Part shown: positions 49,892-62,746 of the stretch, piece after piece
Layout: every line of letters starts with the position of its first letter
Numbering within the stretch: the first letter of the stretch is position 1
Assembly (NCBI GenBank): GCA_009617715.1
Contig: VTFK01000135.1
Span: 186,001 to 250,000 of the forward strand
Direction of reading: 5' to 3'
Source: Plectrocnemia conspersa
Taxonomy: Eukaryota; Arthropoda; Insecta; Trichoptera; Polycentropodidae
Length of the DNA stretch: 64,000 nucleotides
Program-made: the position numbers and the translations under genes
The notes under the pieces: generated by a model
Database searches by the model: none
Seen by the model: only the letters and a program-made list of their open reading frames with translations
Told to the model about the DNA's origin: nothing

Positions 49892-52796
49892 ATATGTTCT
49901 TCATTTGATTCTTACTAATTTAAAATCGTAATATTGTAAAAAAAATTTTCATTTTTAAATTTAAGCTAAACTTTTACACTTGAAAATAAATAAAATAAAA
50001 ATAATGACGTCATATTTACGTAAGAATAAAAAATAAAAAATTACGTAGATTGTCAATATTTTTTAAACATTAAAAATACTGTAAAAAAAAGTGCCGCGTT
50101 ACATCACAAAAAAGCCCTGCTTATATATAATATAATACATGTTTTATTACCCAACTTTATATTAAATACTTTTTAAAACTAACATACAATGTAGGTTAAG
50201 TAAATTTAAAGACTTAACCTTATTTTTTTGTTTATTAGCGCAGTTTATAGTGAGTCTTAAAAAAATATCACCCAATTAAATTATATACTTTAAGAGTTTT
50301 ACTCATTTGTAATAAATTATAATTACTTCTGCGTTCTAAGCACAAAAAGGAACGTATATGTGTTTTGGAGATGTAGAAAAATTATCTCAAAATTGTACGA
50401 TTTGCGATCAACAAGTTTTTAAATAATTTAGAGAGAAAAAGTGTCAATGAAAACAGTTATTATTATAATGAAACTACACAGAAAAAAAAGCACACGTGAT
50501 AAAATTACACAGTGAAAATTACATTACGAAGAATTCAAACACGCAATAAATTTTAAAATATAGTAATTTTAAATTCTCCAATAACATGTTTAACCCTTTG
50601 GGTGTGTATAAATAGTAACGAAAGCAAAACGAAAAATATACATGTTTGATAAACATATTGTATTGTCGAAAAAAAGCTATTTTAACAATTTTTTATTTAA
50701 TGTTTTATAAAATAAAAAATTGTAGCAATATTTTTATTTATTTTAATAAAAATATTTTATTTGAAACTCGCTTTATTTTTATTTATTTAAATCATTTTTT
50801 ATTTCCAGCAGAATATATTTATAAAAATTAAATACTGCAGTATAAAATTTATAATGTATGTATTTTTTATTTGTGTAATTCTATTCATGTGCAATATTTT
50901 CGTTGTGTAATTTTTTTTCTGTACTTTTTGCATTTGATAAACAGACGCTTTTCGCTCGGTAAATAAATACTTTCACTTGTACAAAATAAAATAAATTACA
51001 GTTAAATAAAAAAATATACCAAACTCAAATAAATATTACCATAAATATTATTAAAGTTTTTGGATTTGATCTGTGCAACTTGTGAGCTCGTAAATTTCTA
51101 AACACTATTCATAAACGCACAACCGTCTGATAAACAAATATAAGCAATTGCTAAACATATTGAAATAATACAGTTATATGCGATTGATACTCCTCGCAAT
51201 CATCATTATATTATCTAAGTAAAGTATAAATTTTATTATCCAAAATTAAATTCAGTAATTAAACAGATACCACACACTCATCCAAACATTGACATGAGCC
51301 ATATTATACGACCCATTAGGCAGATGCCTTTGTGCTGTTTTTCAACCCTGTTTAGCTGGTTGGTTTATTGTATTTTTATTATTGCGAAAATATTTGTTTT
51401 GCGATACGTGTTCACGGGCCTAAACAATAACAAAACACGTATGTACATATACGACGTCTTTATGTCACGCGCGCCGACGACCGTAACCTAATTTTATCGT
51501 AAACATAAATTCGTTATAACGAAAAATAAAACACGGAATCGGATATCGGCTTGGGAAGTAAAAAGAAATATAACTATCATCAAAAATATTCTTGGAGAAG
51601 GCCATAATCCGACCTGTCTTATGGAGCTACATTTATATGACAAACACCTAGATATAAAAATAATAATGATTTCACGCTTGATTCTGTTTATTTACCATTT
51701 CTAATAAATAGAAATAGCTTCTCTTTTTCGTTAATCTGGTGGTAATTTTTTTTAGGATTATTTAAGTAATTAGACAGCTCTCTAATATCATTAAATGATG
51801 CTATATGCACATATTGCTTTATAAATTGTTTATATTATTGTGCTTAATGAATAATAATGTTGACCCCAAAGATTTAAAATATTTTTGGTATCGTAATGTG
51901 TCACGGAGATGGCAAATTTCACATTTTTGAACCAAAGAACAGATATGCAGTTTATTTTTCCAACTCGAAACAAAATCTCTAGCAAATCTCCGTATCGACT
52001 GAGCGATTGATTCGGCAGAAATTCGTAGGATAGTCGCGTCACGTTCCCGTCTCGAACGACTGCTCGTGACAAAAATGCGCAAAGAGTGAAGATACAAGTA
52101 CCGAGGGTTGAATTAACGGCAACGGCCACCCCATCCCATACGTCTTAACCTCCCAGCCTCCTCGCCGTTAATCGGTGATTCTCAATTTTTTTAATTAAAA
52201 TCTCGCCTTAACGGGTGCCGTTGGATATATGACCGGAACTAAGCGACGCCGACGGGTAATTCAATTTCGGAGTCGAGTCGCTGCAAACACACGTACGAAG
52301 ATTAAATTTTGAAGCTTTCCAGAAACGCGTGCTCGATGGTGTTTATGCGAAGTTAATCGGCTTGAAATTAAATTGATCCTGATAATGTTCTTAAGAAAAG
52401 ATTTATGTATTTATTTTTTTATAAAAAGAGTATTAATGTTTTTTATCTACTAAAAATATTTATGAAGTTAAGAATAGGCTATAACAATTGTTAATCATAT
52501 TTTTGTGGAATGCCGATTTTGCTAGGGCACGCCTAACGTGAAAAAGTCTGTCTGCGTTTTAAATGAAAAATAATACGATTCCCAAGTTAATGCAATTTAT
52601 GTTTAATGGTCATTGTTTATTAGTTTATGTTTGTTGCAATGAAATTATAAATAAGCATGTAAACAGGTAATGATAATAATTGCAGCTGGTCAAAAGAGCG
52701 TGCGTCAAATGAGCGCCGTCATATGAGCGCTGCGTCATAAGAGCGTTTACCAAAGTAGCGCTGTAACAAAATAGCGTGCGTCAAATGCGCAGACAG

Positions 52797-53906
52797 AGTC
52801 TCCAATTCGAGTAATCGAGTACTCGATACTCAAGTATACTTGTCCATTTTTCAAGTACTTGATAATCGAGTATTTTGAAAATTACTCGATTAATACTCGA
52901 AATTAAAAAATTTTGAAATATTTCAGAAACATAAATAACTTTAACTCGGTCTGGTAAAGGTTAACGTCTTGCTTTTATTTGGCGTTTATGCCTGAAGTCC
53001 CGAGTTAGAGCGGTTACTATCAGGTATAATTTTTTCATAGTTCCATAGTTGCATAGTTCCGGTCGTCGGCTATGTTAGTGGGTACGACGGAGAAATTTCT
53101 TTTGTGTTTTCTGTTCGACAGTCCCGACTTATCTAATTTATGGCAATGAACAATATGAAATATCAACAAAAATTTTTTTTAGGTTTTATGACTATGCAGT
53201 TGTAGCGTAAAGTGTTGTAAATTGTTAATACTGATCCCTCAGCTTAAAATATAAATCAAAATAATTGTGTGTTTCAAAGGCATTTAAAGTAAAGTCAGTT
53301 CTTTGCGAACCGTTTAGCTCTAGAGTAAAAGGGATTCACCCAAATACATCTTCGAAGGATTTAGATTTAAATTCTTCGCATTATTCAGAAGGAGTAGAAT
53401 ATTGTGTATTGTTAATAAAAAAAATCTATTCAAGAAGAATTACAAAATGCTATTTTGTCAATAGTCGAAGGAAATAAGAGAAAAGCAGAGAAGGGAATAA
53501 AAGAAGAGAACATAAAAAGAGAGTTCAAAAAATTTTATATCTATTAAAAGCGAACAGATATAAATTAGAAGCCTTATCCAACGCGTTAATGACAATAAGA
53601 CCAACATCAACAGCAACGGAAAGGGTTTTATCCATAACGGGAATAATAAAACCAAAGGTTAGCAGTAATATTAAATTCGAGACACTTTTTGCATTATTGT
53701 TTTTAAAAAGTATGTTCGTGAAGTTAAAATAATTGTAAAATTAACATACTAAGTATTTTATTTATTTATTTATATGTACACGAATTTGAATAATAGCTAT
53801 TTTGGTACATTTGGTAAATACTCGAAAGTACTCGAGTACTCGAGTATTTTAAAATTTTAATATTCGATACTCGAGTAGTTGATGGTTCGAGTAATTGGAG
53901 TCTCTA
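52797..53906 (+). mobile_element. hAT element inserted in repeat B, 1,110 bp
   Basis: The ends are AGTCTCCAATTCGAGTAATC and (complement) TAGAGACTCCAATTACTCGA, followed inside by many ACTCGAGTA-type units. The 8-bp duplication GCAGACAG is at 52789-52796 and 53907-53914. The other B copy (about 11060-11080) has GCAGACAG once at the empty site. It retains only a C-terminal transposase segment. Confidence 0.92.
53568..53732 (+). pseudogene. hAT transposase C-terminal remnant
   Basis: The frame reads EALSNALMTIRPTSTATERV, then LSITGIIKPK and ETLFALLFLKSMFVKLK before TAA. (P/R)-x-TS-x2-(S/T)ER-(V/I)-(F/L)S-x2-G followed by ALLFL is the hAT dimerisation motif. A short open frame at 53265-53477 in the element may be a degraded upstream part. 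Confidence 0.8.
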
Positions 53907-55608
53907 GCAGACAGTTATATGAGCGTTTGATAAAAGATATCATGTCATAAAAGCGCAAAAATACTTGGAGAAAATCAAGTAATGAATATTTTAGGATTTG
54001 TGAGAAATTTACAAAGAATAAAAATTCACGAGATATAGGCGGTAAAATTAGTATTTTATGTGCCAGAGCGTAATGACGATTAATATGATTAGCCAATGAA
54101 AACATTATTATTTATTAATTATTACGTACATACGATAGTATGGCTCCCCATCCTCATAGGTACGATATACATATATTTTGTACTAAAATGAAACACTTAT
54201 TTTGAATTTATCATTAGATTTGTTCTGTAATGTTTCATTTAATTGACAAATAATTATCGACTCGACTTGCAATGAATGCGTACAGTTATAGTGCAGGTAT
54301 ATAACTCGTCAGACGTTTATTTTAGACAATTAGTCTTTATCGCGAATGTCGATTGAGTACGAATATTATATAATATATCTTTGTTAGTTAAACGATTAAT
54401 GTTTTAATCGTTTAATTTGTAAGAAAATTCATATACATACATATTATTAAACCCACACATAAGATATATGTGTTACCATATATATGGCCAGAAATGAGCC
54501 AAGACGTGTAAACGTGTGTAAACGCTTACATAAATGAGACTTTTGTTAGGTTTATTTCAAGTAACTAATTCTTAAGTTCACAAAATGATTAAAATTTTAT
54601 AGTGACTTTGTTAAGAAATGAATAATGAGCTATTTTTTAAATCATTTTAAATTACTCCTAACATAAAAAGCTTTTAAAAAATTGTTAAAATTGCAAAAAA
54701 AAGTGACGTCACCAAATTTATTATACACGCTAATGATTATTTTAGGATCTGTATAAGACAAATACAAAGAGTCTGGTTTTGCTCCGAATCATCAGCATAA
54801 AAAGGTCTGGGATTAAAAGGCTCGTTATACTTTTTTAACAAATAGTCAATAGTATATAAGTCAGAATACTGTTGTCAAGAATTTTTAATCAAAACCTAAT
54901 CTCAGAACTACCACTGCTTTTGATTTGAAATAAAAACATATTAAAACCACAATATTAGTCACAGGACAATCGGTATTTTAAAGATTTATTAATAAATATG
55001 TTACAATAAGAGTATAGGTTTACTAAATATAATTTAAGAATAAATACAATAAATTTATTGTGTGGCATGTGTCACGAAACGACAACAAGTTTGCGGAAAA
55101 GATTTAAGTTCCACAGAACATCGCGTGGCATTAACTAGAATAGAGGGATGCTAGATATATAGTCTTGTATCGGCCCTCCATTGCAAATTATGATGTTTTG
55201 TTATTATATATAACGTATTTTTATAATTGTGAAAATAATAATTATTAATTATTTTATATCAATAAAAAAAAAACAATTGCTGAAACACTTGCATTTTGAA
55301 GCTGCGCGTTTGTGTGTGTGCAATGTAAATTTACAAAGTTAAATATTTCATACGTGTTTATCTAAAATTTTGAACTATTGCCAGTAAATAGGGTATAAGA
55401 TGTTGCTATGTCGTATATTACAAGCAGCCATTCGAATTTATGAAATGCGTCGCAGCAAAAGTTCCTCTCTAAAGCAAAAGGGCGTCGGTGCTTTAAAACG
55501 CTTCATAAGGTTTTAGAGCACGTCGCTCGGAGTGATTTCCCTACTCTTATTTGTCTCATAAATAACGAATAGGACCTATTTCTTTTTTCCCGTCTTCAAC
55601 GAGCTTAC

Positions 55609-55698
55609 GCAACAATTCTCCTTGGGTCTCAGAGCTTTCTTGTAAATTAATACTTGAATTGTGTCGCAAGTCCCAATTTGATCGATTTCTTAGGCATC
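55609..55698 (-). CDS. candidate extra exon of neuroligin gene B (variable linker)
   Basis: A 90-bp open segment on the minus strand encodes CLRNRSNWDLRHNSSINLQE, then SSETQGELL, and ends before GTAAGC at 55608. It ends with one base (C), and the next exon at 47708 starts with GA, giving CGA (Arg) and a continuous frame [15 protein letters not shown]. In insect neuroligins this position, between the SEDCLYLN block and [10 protein letters not shown], holds a variable polar linker, which this resembles. The acceptor is weak (AATGCAAAG), and an alternative at CTCCAG near 55741 would lengthen it. I recognise no homologous residues, so this is a guess supported by phase, donor and composition. Confidence 0.35.
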
Positions 55699-55741
55699 CT
55701 TTGCATTGTATTTTATTATAAAAAAAACATAACCACAAAAC

Positions 55742-56578
55742 TGGAGGTCTACATACGAGTCAATGACTTGATTCACTGCAAGGTCATGCAGAAATCTAAA
55801 AATATATTTTGTATCTATTTATATATAATATATATGTTATATATTATTATGTACAAAAGAATCTCTCATTCTTCACACATTTTTTTTATTCAATAGCAAT
55901 AATAGGAACATAAAAAAAATTAATCTTAAATACTATTAAATTATATAATATTATTTAAAAAATACAATTTAAAAGATATGTATAATATGCTACCACTGAA
56001 TGAGCCTAGGAGTCGGGCGCAGGCTCTCTGAAATTGCATAAATATAATCTCTGCGTGCTTCGGCGTAGACCATATACATAATTGTATCAATTTTAGAGAA
56101 GAGGAGGGAAGGATGGGGATACTGACATAGGGCAGAGCCGCGGCAGAACGACCTCTAAGGAGGCTTTGTGACGCTATATGCTAGATTCTTATATATGCTT
56201 TTGGGGGCATAACTGACCAAAAACGATCAGAACCGACTGCTCGTCCTGGCTTGTCTATTTTGGCGCTAGAGTTGAGAATAAAATTCAGTCATTTTAATAA
56301 TTAAATTGACTGATCAGCTCGACGCCAATCTGATACCTACTAATATACTTAGTGGGGGCACGGCGGGCTAGCACGATCGTGTATCTAACGCAGTACCAAA
56401 ACCGTACTAGACGTATTTACCTTCAATAATTGCTATCATTACTTTTTCGAACACGATTATGACCTATATTACAAAAAGTTTGCCTTTGCTATAAAAATTA
56501 GCCAATACGATTTTTAACAAAACAATGCGGTAATAAACTGTTAGTATCTAATTAAAAACAATTCAAATCTACCTAATA
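55742..56578. other. intron sequence, no gene recognised
   Basis: The block at about 56000-56400 is less AT-rich but has no open frame with recognisable similarity. It may be an old repeat fragment. Confidence 0.35.
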
Positions 56579-58342
56579 CACCCATACCTCGCTTTACGGC
56601 CTAGATACGTTCCACAAAACTTGGCCGCAAAGCGAAAAGCCGTATAACGAATCAATTATTCTAATACAAATTCATACAAATTCAATGGGATCGGTTCCAA
56701 ATTTGTTAAATATGTAACATGGTTTATCATTTAAAATGTATTTTATCTTTTTATTTCATTTAAATCAAAAATACATACATAACAAGTACATACATTTGTA
56801 CATAAAATAATAACAGACTCCAAAATCAACAATAATCCATAAACAAAAATAAAACAACTTCATGTTACATAAAATATGTGTATGAATACATACATAATTT
56901 TTTTTTAAATGGCTTTAATCCGAAGACGATGAAGAAATAGTAACCTGCAGATCACTGTCGTTCTCTTTTTTCGCTGGTAAGGATGGGCCTGGCTTAAAAA
57001 AAATGTCCAACGTTGTTTGTCTTGCCTTTTTGTCTCTTTCGTTCTTCAGTGATTAATAACAGCTAATGGCTGAGTTAATTCCTCGAGAAACTTTAGCGCT
57101 ACGTTCGACGTCAGGGTCGTTTTCAAGGAAGATGTTTATTCCTTGTTCGAAATAGGTAAAAGCTTTTGGCAATTTTTTTGATGTTAGCTGTTTGAATACA
57201 ACAGGCTCTGTCTCTTCATCAAATGCCGGTTCTGCTTACAACTGAATGAGTTCCTTATATAAAAGGGGTTCCCTATCAGATTCAAGTAAATCAAGCACAT
57301 CAGGTTCGTTTAAACCTTCAAAGTCGAGATCATGTGCTAGATCCAAAATGTTTTGCCTAATTTCAGGAAGGCAATTAACTTCTGCATCAGTACTTTTTAC
57401 ACATTCTGGCCATATTTTTTTCCAAACATGGTTCATTGTTGTTAATTTTAATTCCTTCCATGATTCACTGATGCTGTCAACAGCATCTTTGATGTTATAG
57501 TTTTTCCAAAATGTTTTAATTGAAGATTTACCATCGGTTTCCCTTATAAGTTGTCGGAAAGTTTGTCGTAGGTAATATGCCTTAAAAGTGGCTATTGCAC
57601 CCTGATCCATTGGTTGGATCAGAGCTGTTGTATTTTTCGGAAAGTACTCAATCATGACATCTTCAGATAGTTCGGATAAATTAGTAGGATTCCCTGGTGC
57701 ATTATCCAAAATTAGCAAAGCCTTGTTGCTTAAGTTATTGTCTCGCAAATATTTTTTCACTTCTGTGCAAAAGTGATTTTTGAACCAATCCTCTAAAGTA
57801 GCTTTAGTCATCCAAGCTTTCTTGTTGGATCTCCATATGACGGGTAATTGATTTTTATTTAGTCCTTTAAGAGGCCTTGGATTTTCGGACAAATATATTA
57901 AAAGTGGTTTTAGCTTAAAATTACCCGCGGCATTTGCACCAAGTAGCAAAGTTAATCGTTCTTTAGACACCTTATAACCAGGCGCAGATTTTTCGGTTTT
58001 TGAAATGTACGTGCAATTAGGCATTCGCTTCTAATAAAGCCCTGTTTCGTCTACGTTAAAAACTTGTTCAGGTTTATGACCACCTCTTTCAATAATTCCC
58101 TTTAAAATGTTGGGATATTCCTTAGATGCGGCCTCATCGGCGCTAGCTGCTTTACCTTTCATTTTAAAATTATGCAAATTAAATCTATTTTTAAATTTAA
58201 AAAAAAAATTGACATCGAAAAAAAGTTTTTTTGCCGTTATAGCGAAACATTTTAGGCCGTAAATCGAAAACGTGCATTAATTGAAGAGGGCCGGTATAGC
58301 GAAAAGCCGTATAAAGAGCGGCCGTATAGCGAGGTATGGGTG
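56579..58342 (-). mobile_element. Tigger/pogo-type transposon, copy 2
   Basis: The 1,764-bp element is flanked by TA (56577-56578 and 58343-58344). Its ends begin CACCCATACCTCGCTTTACG, identical to copy 1 at 30812. It has the same truncated gene organisation and the same orientation as copy 1. Confidence 0.94.
57053..58200 (-). pseudogene. Tigger-type DDE transposase, N-terminus missing, two stops
   Basis: It has the same frame as copy 1: NVDETGLY, then an in-frame TAG at 58033-58031 where copy 1 has Trp, then [18 protein letters not shown]. The second and third catalytic Asp are in [11 protein letters not shown] and [19 protein letters not shown]. Note GNP where copy 1 has GHP. A TAA at 57238-57236 replaces Gln of copy 1 ([12 protein letters not shown]). 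The frame ends at 57053. Different stops in the two copies mean each decayed independently after moving. Confidence 0.92.
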
Positions 58343-58344
58343 TA

Positions 58345-61300
58345 CTCTCTTTCATATAAACAGTACTTAATAGTTAAATGGCACTAAAAACTAATAAAAT
58401 ATCTGAATTGTGTGAATAGTAGTTTATACGCAAAAACGCTTTAGTGATTCCACAGTTTTACACAAGTTGACCTTTTTAATTCCATTTACAGTTGATTACA
58501 AATATTTTTTTTAACCTTTTTTTTTATTTATATTCTAGGAAATGCACTAAATATTTATAAAATGCCCACTAAATAGTTATATTAAACGCAAAATATTGCA
58601 ATGAAGCATATTATTATTTATTTAGCAACAACTAAATTTTTATTTTAAACAACAACATTGGTGGCAACATTTCTGCTCAAACTTTCACATCGATAAGGTT
58701 CATTGGTCGCAATAACCATCATCTGGCGACCAGTAGAGTGCTGGGAACGGGAAAGTCGATAAAAACTCAACTAGACTTTGTCGTAAATAGTCCATATGAA
58801 CAATATACAGAAACTTTTAAGTGATAAGAAGGATGATTTTATATGATAAAATATCACAAAAAAATAATAGTACGAAAATCTTAAAAAAATTTATTCATAA
58901 ACTACGACAGGAAGCCTTTATTATGTGCATATCATTCATAGAGTTTATTTCGTTTAACACAACAAAGGCAAATATACCGTCACTTAAATATGAATAAATA
59001 ATCAGTCAATGGAATGATCGTTAATGAAACACAGTTATTATTAAATTTATATAAATCTAATTATAGCTCAATAATTTTTAATAAAATTCATGCTCATTAT
59101 AATAAATCAATCTAATAAATCATGTCAAATAAATTAGTTAATTTGCTTTTATTTTAAGCGAAAGACATTTTTTCTTAAATGAAGAAACAGTGATGTGAGA
59201 TGATGAGGAAAGATTAATTTTCCCTTTTTATAGTGTAATGTTTCAACTTTTACTAAGCTGTATTTTTTAACAAGACACAAATTTATTCAAATCATTTTTA
59301 TTTATAAAATGTTTATTAAAATATAAACATATTTTTGTAATTATTCTAATCAATCTAGCTTTACATAAAATTAAAATTTTGTTTGAAAGTGTAGTGCTAT
59401 TATATAGGGATTGTAACGAGACGTCCGATTTATATCCAATCAATTTAACTACCTCAAATATTTTATTATTATATTCCATGCACGTTTGCGTATAATATTT
59501 TGAGATGTTTTCGACACAACCTCCACAATTCATTATAGGAATTGGGTCAATCGTTGTGGATCAATCCGCTTTCTGACTTCTCATTCATTCATTTCGATAT
59601 AGCACTCGGATTGATAGATCATCTGTTATCTGGGGAAAAACAAAGTACTTGGAAACCATAAAAAATACGCGAATTTCTACATACATATATATGTTTCTAC
59701 GATGGGGAACGTTATTCACTGGAGAGTCTTAATGCAAGCACAGTCAAGATTCAATCACGTACAATAAACCCATACCCATCAGAGACCTCAATTATTCTTC
59801 AGAAATACGAATATCTTAGAAATTTACCTTCAAAGAGGTTCTATTTTATAAAATCCTAATAAATACCTATATAAATTCAATTAGAATATTAATATCATAC
59901 TCTTAATTAAATAAATATTGACATGAAAAGCGTTATTTATGTATTTATGTGAGCTCTCTTTGGTTTAAAAGTGACTATAAATATAATAATTAATTAAATA
60001 ACATTCTCACGCCTATTCATTAAAACTAATGATATAATTTGTACATTTTATATAAATAAGCATTTGCCAATTAATTGTAGAAAGGCCTTGGAAAAAATAT
60101 GTAGGGGTTGTTTTGCAGCCTTGTTATTATTATTAATTATTAATAATTTTATTTACACAGATTTAATAAAAATATAATAAATAATACGTTTACACTTTAA
60201 CGTGGTTTTATATTTTGTATATATTCGCAAAAAATTCTGATTCGCATAATTTATACTGACATAACACTTTTCAACGTGATACATGGTTTTTCGCAATGCT
60301 TGCGATTGTGATCTATGCACGCAGAAAATAAAACGCGTAGGAATTGAAATACGTATACATAAAAAAATCTGATATTACAACAGTTACCACAAAAGACCTG
60401 AGATAAAAAAAATATAAAAAAATTTACAACATACCATGCATTTATATATTGAATTATTATATATTATTGTAAGATTTAAAACACGAATTAATAGTCCCTC
60501 TAGTCTCTCAATTTATGAGTGTGTGTTAAGACTATTATTTGCACAGAATTTCACTTAAATAATGCTTTAGAAAAAGGATTTTCGTAATGGTATTTGCAAT
60601 GGTGTGATTTCAGGAAAAGAGGTCGTACAAGTATTATATAAAATAATAAATTTATGTATTCGCAACCTCGTTTTAATTGTATCTAAAATATGTTCTATTG
60701 TGTTATTAATATAACCCTTTATGTTTACGTATGAGTAAATTTTAGATTTGTTATGTATGTAAATATCAAACAAAATGTAACAATGTAGATTGATACATTT
60801 AATAAAATATTATATTATGTTATTTATTTTATTGACAAAAACATTGTAAGGTGTTCTTTTTGAAAAAAATACCATTTTCATTACATAATAATAAGAGAAA
60901 CTCTCTAGATTGCTATTAAAATTACTTTGATTCAAGTTTACAAGGAACAATTTATTTAAAGCACTTCAACAGCTACAAGTAAATTCCATTGAGCACTAAG
61001 AGGCAGTTAACCGAATGCTGTTGTTTTGCCTTCGAAACGCTCCACAATCGTTCGTTTTCCGCTGAAGAACCACTCCTTTATCTCCGACTAACGACTGCTC
61101 CAACAAAGGTCGTAAACTCCACAGCATAACGACCTATTAATTACACCCATTCACAAAATCCTCCGACGCGCTTTTCCTAAATGCATTTTCACACCATCAA
61201 TCAAACGAGAGGCGTTGCACTCTCTCTTTCTCTTTTCAATTCATTCTCCTTGTCCGTATTTTTGCGCGTTTCGGACAATGTCACCACCACCGATGCTGCA

Positions 61301-61847
61301 TGTAAGTTTATTTTTGCTTTATTTTTGTCTGGGGACCTTATATTTCGAGCTCACTCAGCTCTTATTCAAATAAGACACCAGATGCGAGATTTATTCCAAA
61401 TTTAACCAACTCCGAGCGAGCTTCGCAAACACACTGCTTCCGAAGTTATATTTTGGAAAGTAAAAAAAAACTAACATGGCTAAAAGGATTTAATATAATT
61501 TGATTTTAATTAAAATATTTTTTCTATAATTTGTTGTACTAATTTTATACACCTAGGATTATATAAAAATATAAAGTAGTTTGTTTGTAAAGAAAAGACA
61601 CTTTACTTATTTTTTTTCGTTATACAGTAATTATATAAATATCTCAATAACAAATATAGGTTTTATTAAAAATGGTGATGATTACCCCCTGCTTTTTAGT
61701 GTAGAGAAAAATGACAAGTCATTTATCTATCTCATTCACCTGTGAGAGTTCCAATCGTCTGCACTGTCTTGATAAAAGGTCCATTAAAGAAGAAAACTCA
61801 ATGCTAAGCAATTGTGTAATAATTGTAAGATTACACGAACCACCCAT
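58345..61847. other. AT-rich DNA, no gene recognised
   Basis: There are short open frames only. The minus-strand frame at 59533-59267 (starting MNCGGCVENISKYY) resembles no family I know. A less AT-rich block at 60990-61440 contains simple CT-rich tracts and could be regulatory. Confidence 0.4.
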
Positions 61848-62300
61848 TAGCACATCTACCCCTAGGCGTTAATCATTCATTAGCACCCGGAATAATTTTT
61901 GTGTGTTAAGGATGCGCGATAGACAATGCATATATTCCGCAAAAACAACCTTTTTATTATAGATCTTAAAAAATTACTTCATAGCGTGAACATATTTATT
62001 TGTAGGACCAAAAATCTATGCAATTGACCCACAAACATCCTCATCTGTGAATCGACAGAACTGTTACAAAACACTTTGTCACATTAAACAGACGAGTCAA
62101 GCTCAGGAAGAAAGCATTCGAAGCAAACTAAAGGAGTCTAGAGAGCATCACGAGAACACATAATGACGACAATTCCAGCTAATCTACAAGCATTTAGCTG
62201 ACAGAATACAATTTGCAACGTCGGCGAAGACTGCCTGACTTTCAAAAGCCGCGTTCTTGATATGACTTTATAGCTTTTTCGGTGTCTGTTTTTGCTTAAA
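61848..62300 (+). repeat. dispersed repeat D, copy 3 (longest)
   Basis: It shares ordered blocks with 38488-38790 (TTAGCACATC, AGGCGTTAA, CGATAGACAATGC, ATGCAATTG). Downstream, at 62140-62300, it shares CATCACGAGAACACA and following sequence with about 10340-10570. This copy therefore links the two partial sets into one family. Confidence 0.65.
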
Positions 62301-62746
62301 AGTCACATATCTTCGACCTTAAAACCAGAAATACAATAAAAAAATCTTACGATGTTTGTGGAGATGTTCTATATAAAAAAACTTCCATTGAAGTTCTTAG
62401 AATCACTCTAAAGAGTAATTTGAGGTTCAATCTACATGTAAACGACCTCTGCGATTTTTTTTCTAAAATGCTCTTAAAATATAATTTTAAATTTATATGA
62501 AAACAAATATTCCCTACTGATCTAAAACATTCTCCAGATACCTTTATATAAGGTAATTTGGTTATGGTCCGTTCCTGTATTTCAGCGCCTTTTAGGAGCG
62601 TTGAGATAAGATTTACTGAGATATCACAGAATTTTTTTGTAAAGTATTTCTTTAAAGTATTGTATAGTGATATTGAAAAGGAATTAAAGTTTTGGGTTTC
62701 TGAATGTTGTTTGGCTCGTTATTTTCTTTATGAAAATATGAATACA

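Larger units (their letters stand above)
52688..54350 (+). repeat. repeat family B, long copy interrupted by a hAT element
   Basis: It begins GGTCAAAAGAGCGTGCGTCA with at least six degenerate GAGCG/TAGCG units up to 52790. It resumes after the hAT insertion at 53907. It continues through the block AAATTTACAAAGAATAAAAA, AGTATGGCTCCCCATCC and CGACTCGACTTG to about 54350. It is the uninterrupted reference for the two insertions in the 11-15 kb copy. No coding sequence seen in B itself. Confidence 0.82.
47709..55608. other. probable 5' intron of gene B, mostly repeat-rich AT DNA
   Basis: No exon of gene B is recognised between 47709 and 55608. It contains the snapback element at 49660-49891 and a B repeat with a hAT insertion at 52688-54350. 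A less AT-rich, non-coding block at about 51960-52340 may be regulatory. Confidence 0.45.

Noticed and set aside
56000..56400. Less AT-rich block considered as a retrotransposon fragment
   Set aside because: Translation of both strands gave no reverse transcriptase or other known motif.
59267..59533. Minus-strand open frame starting MNCGGCVENIS
   Set aside because: It looks superficially protein-like, but there is no recognisable domain, no splice sites that fit gene B, and AT-rich codons dominate the second half.
61181..61405. Plus-strand open frame with Leu/Ser-rich start
   Set aside because: It arises from a CT-rich simple tract; a GTAAGT inside it is not matched by any downstream exon.
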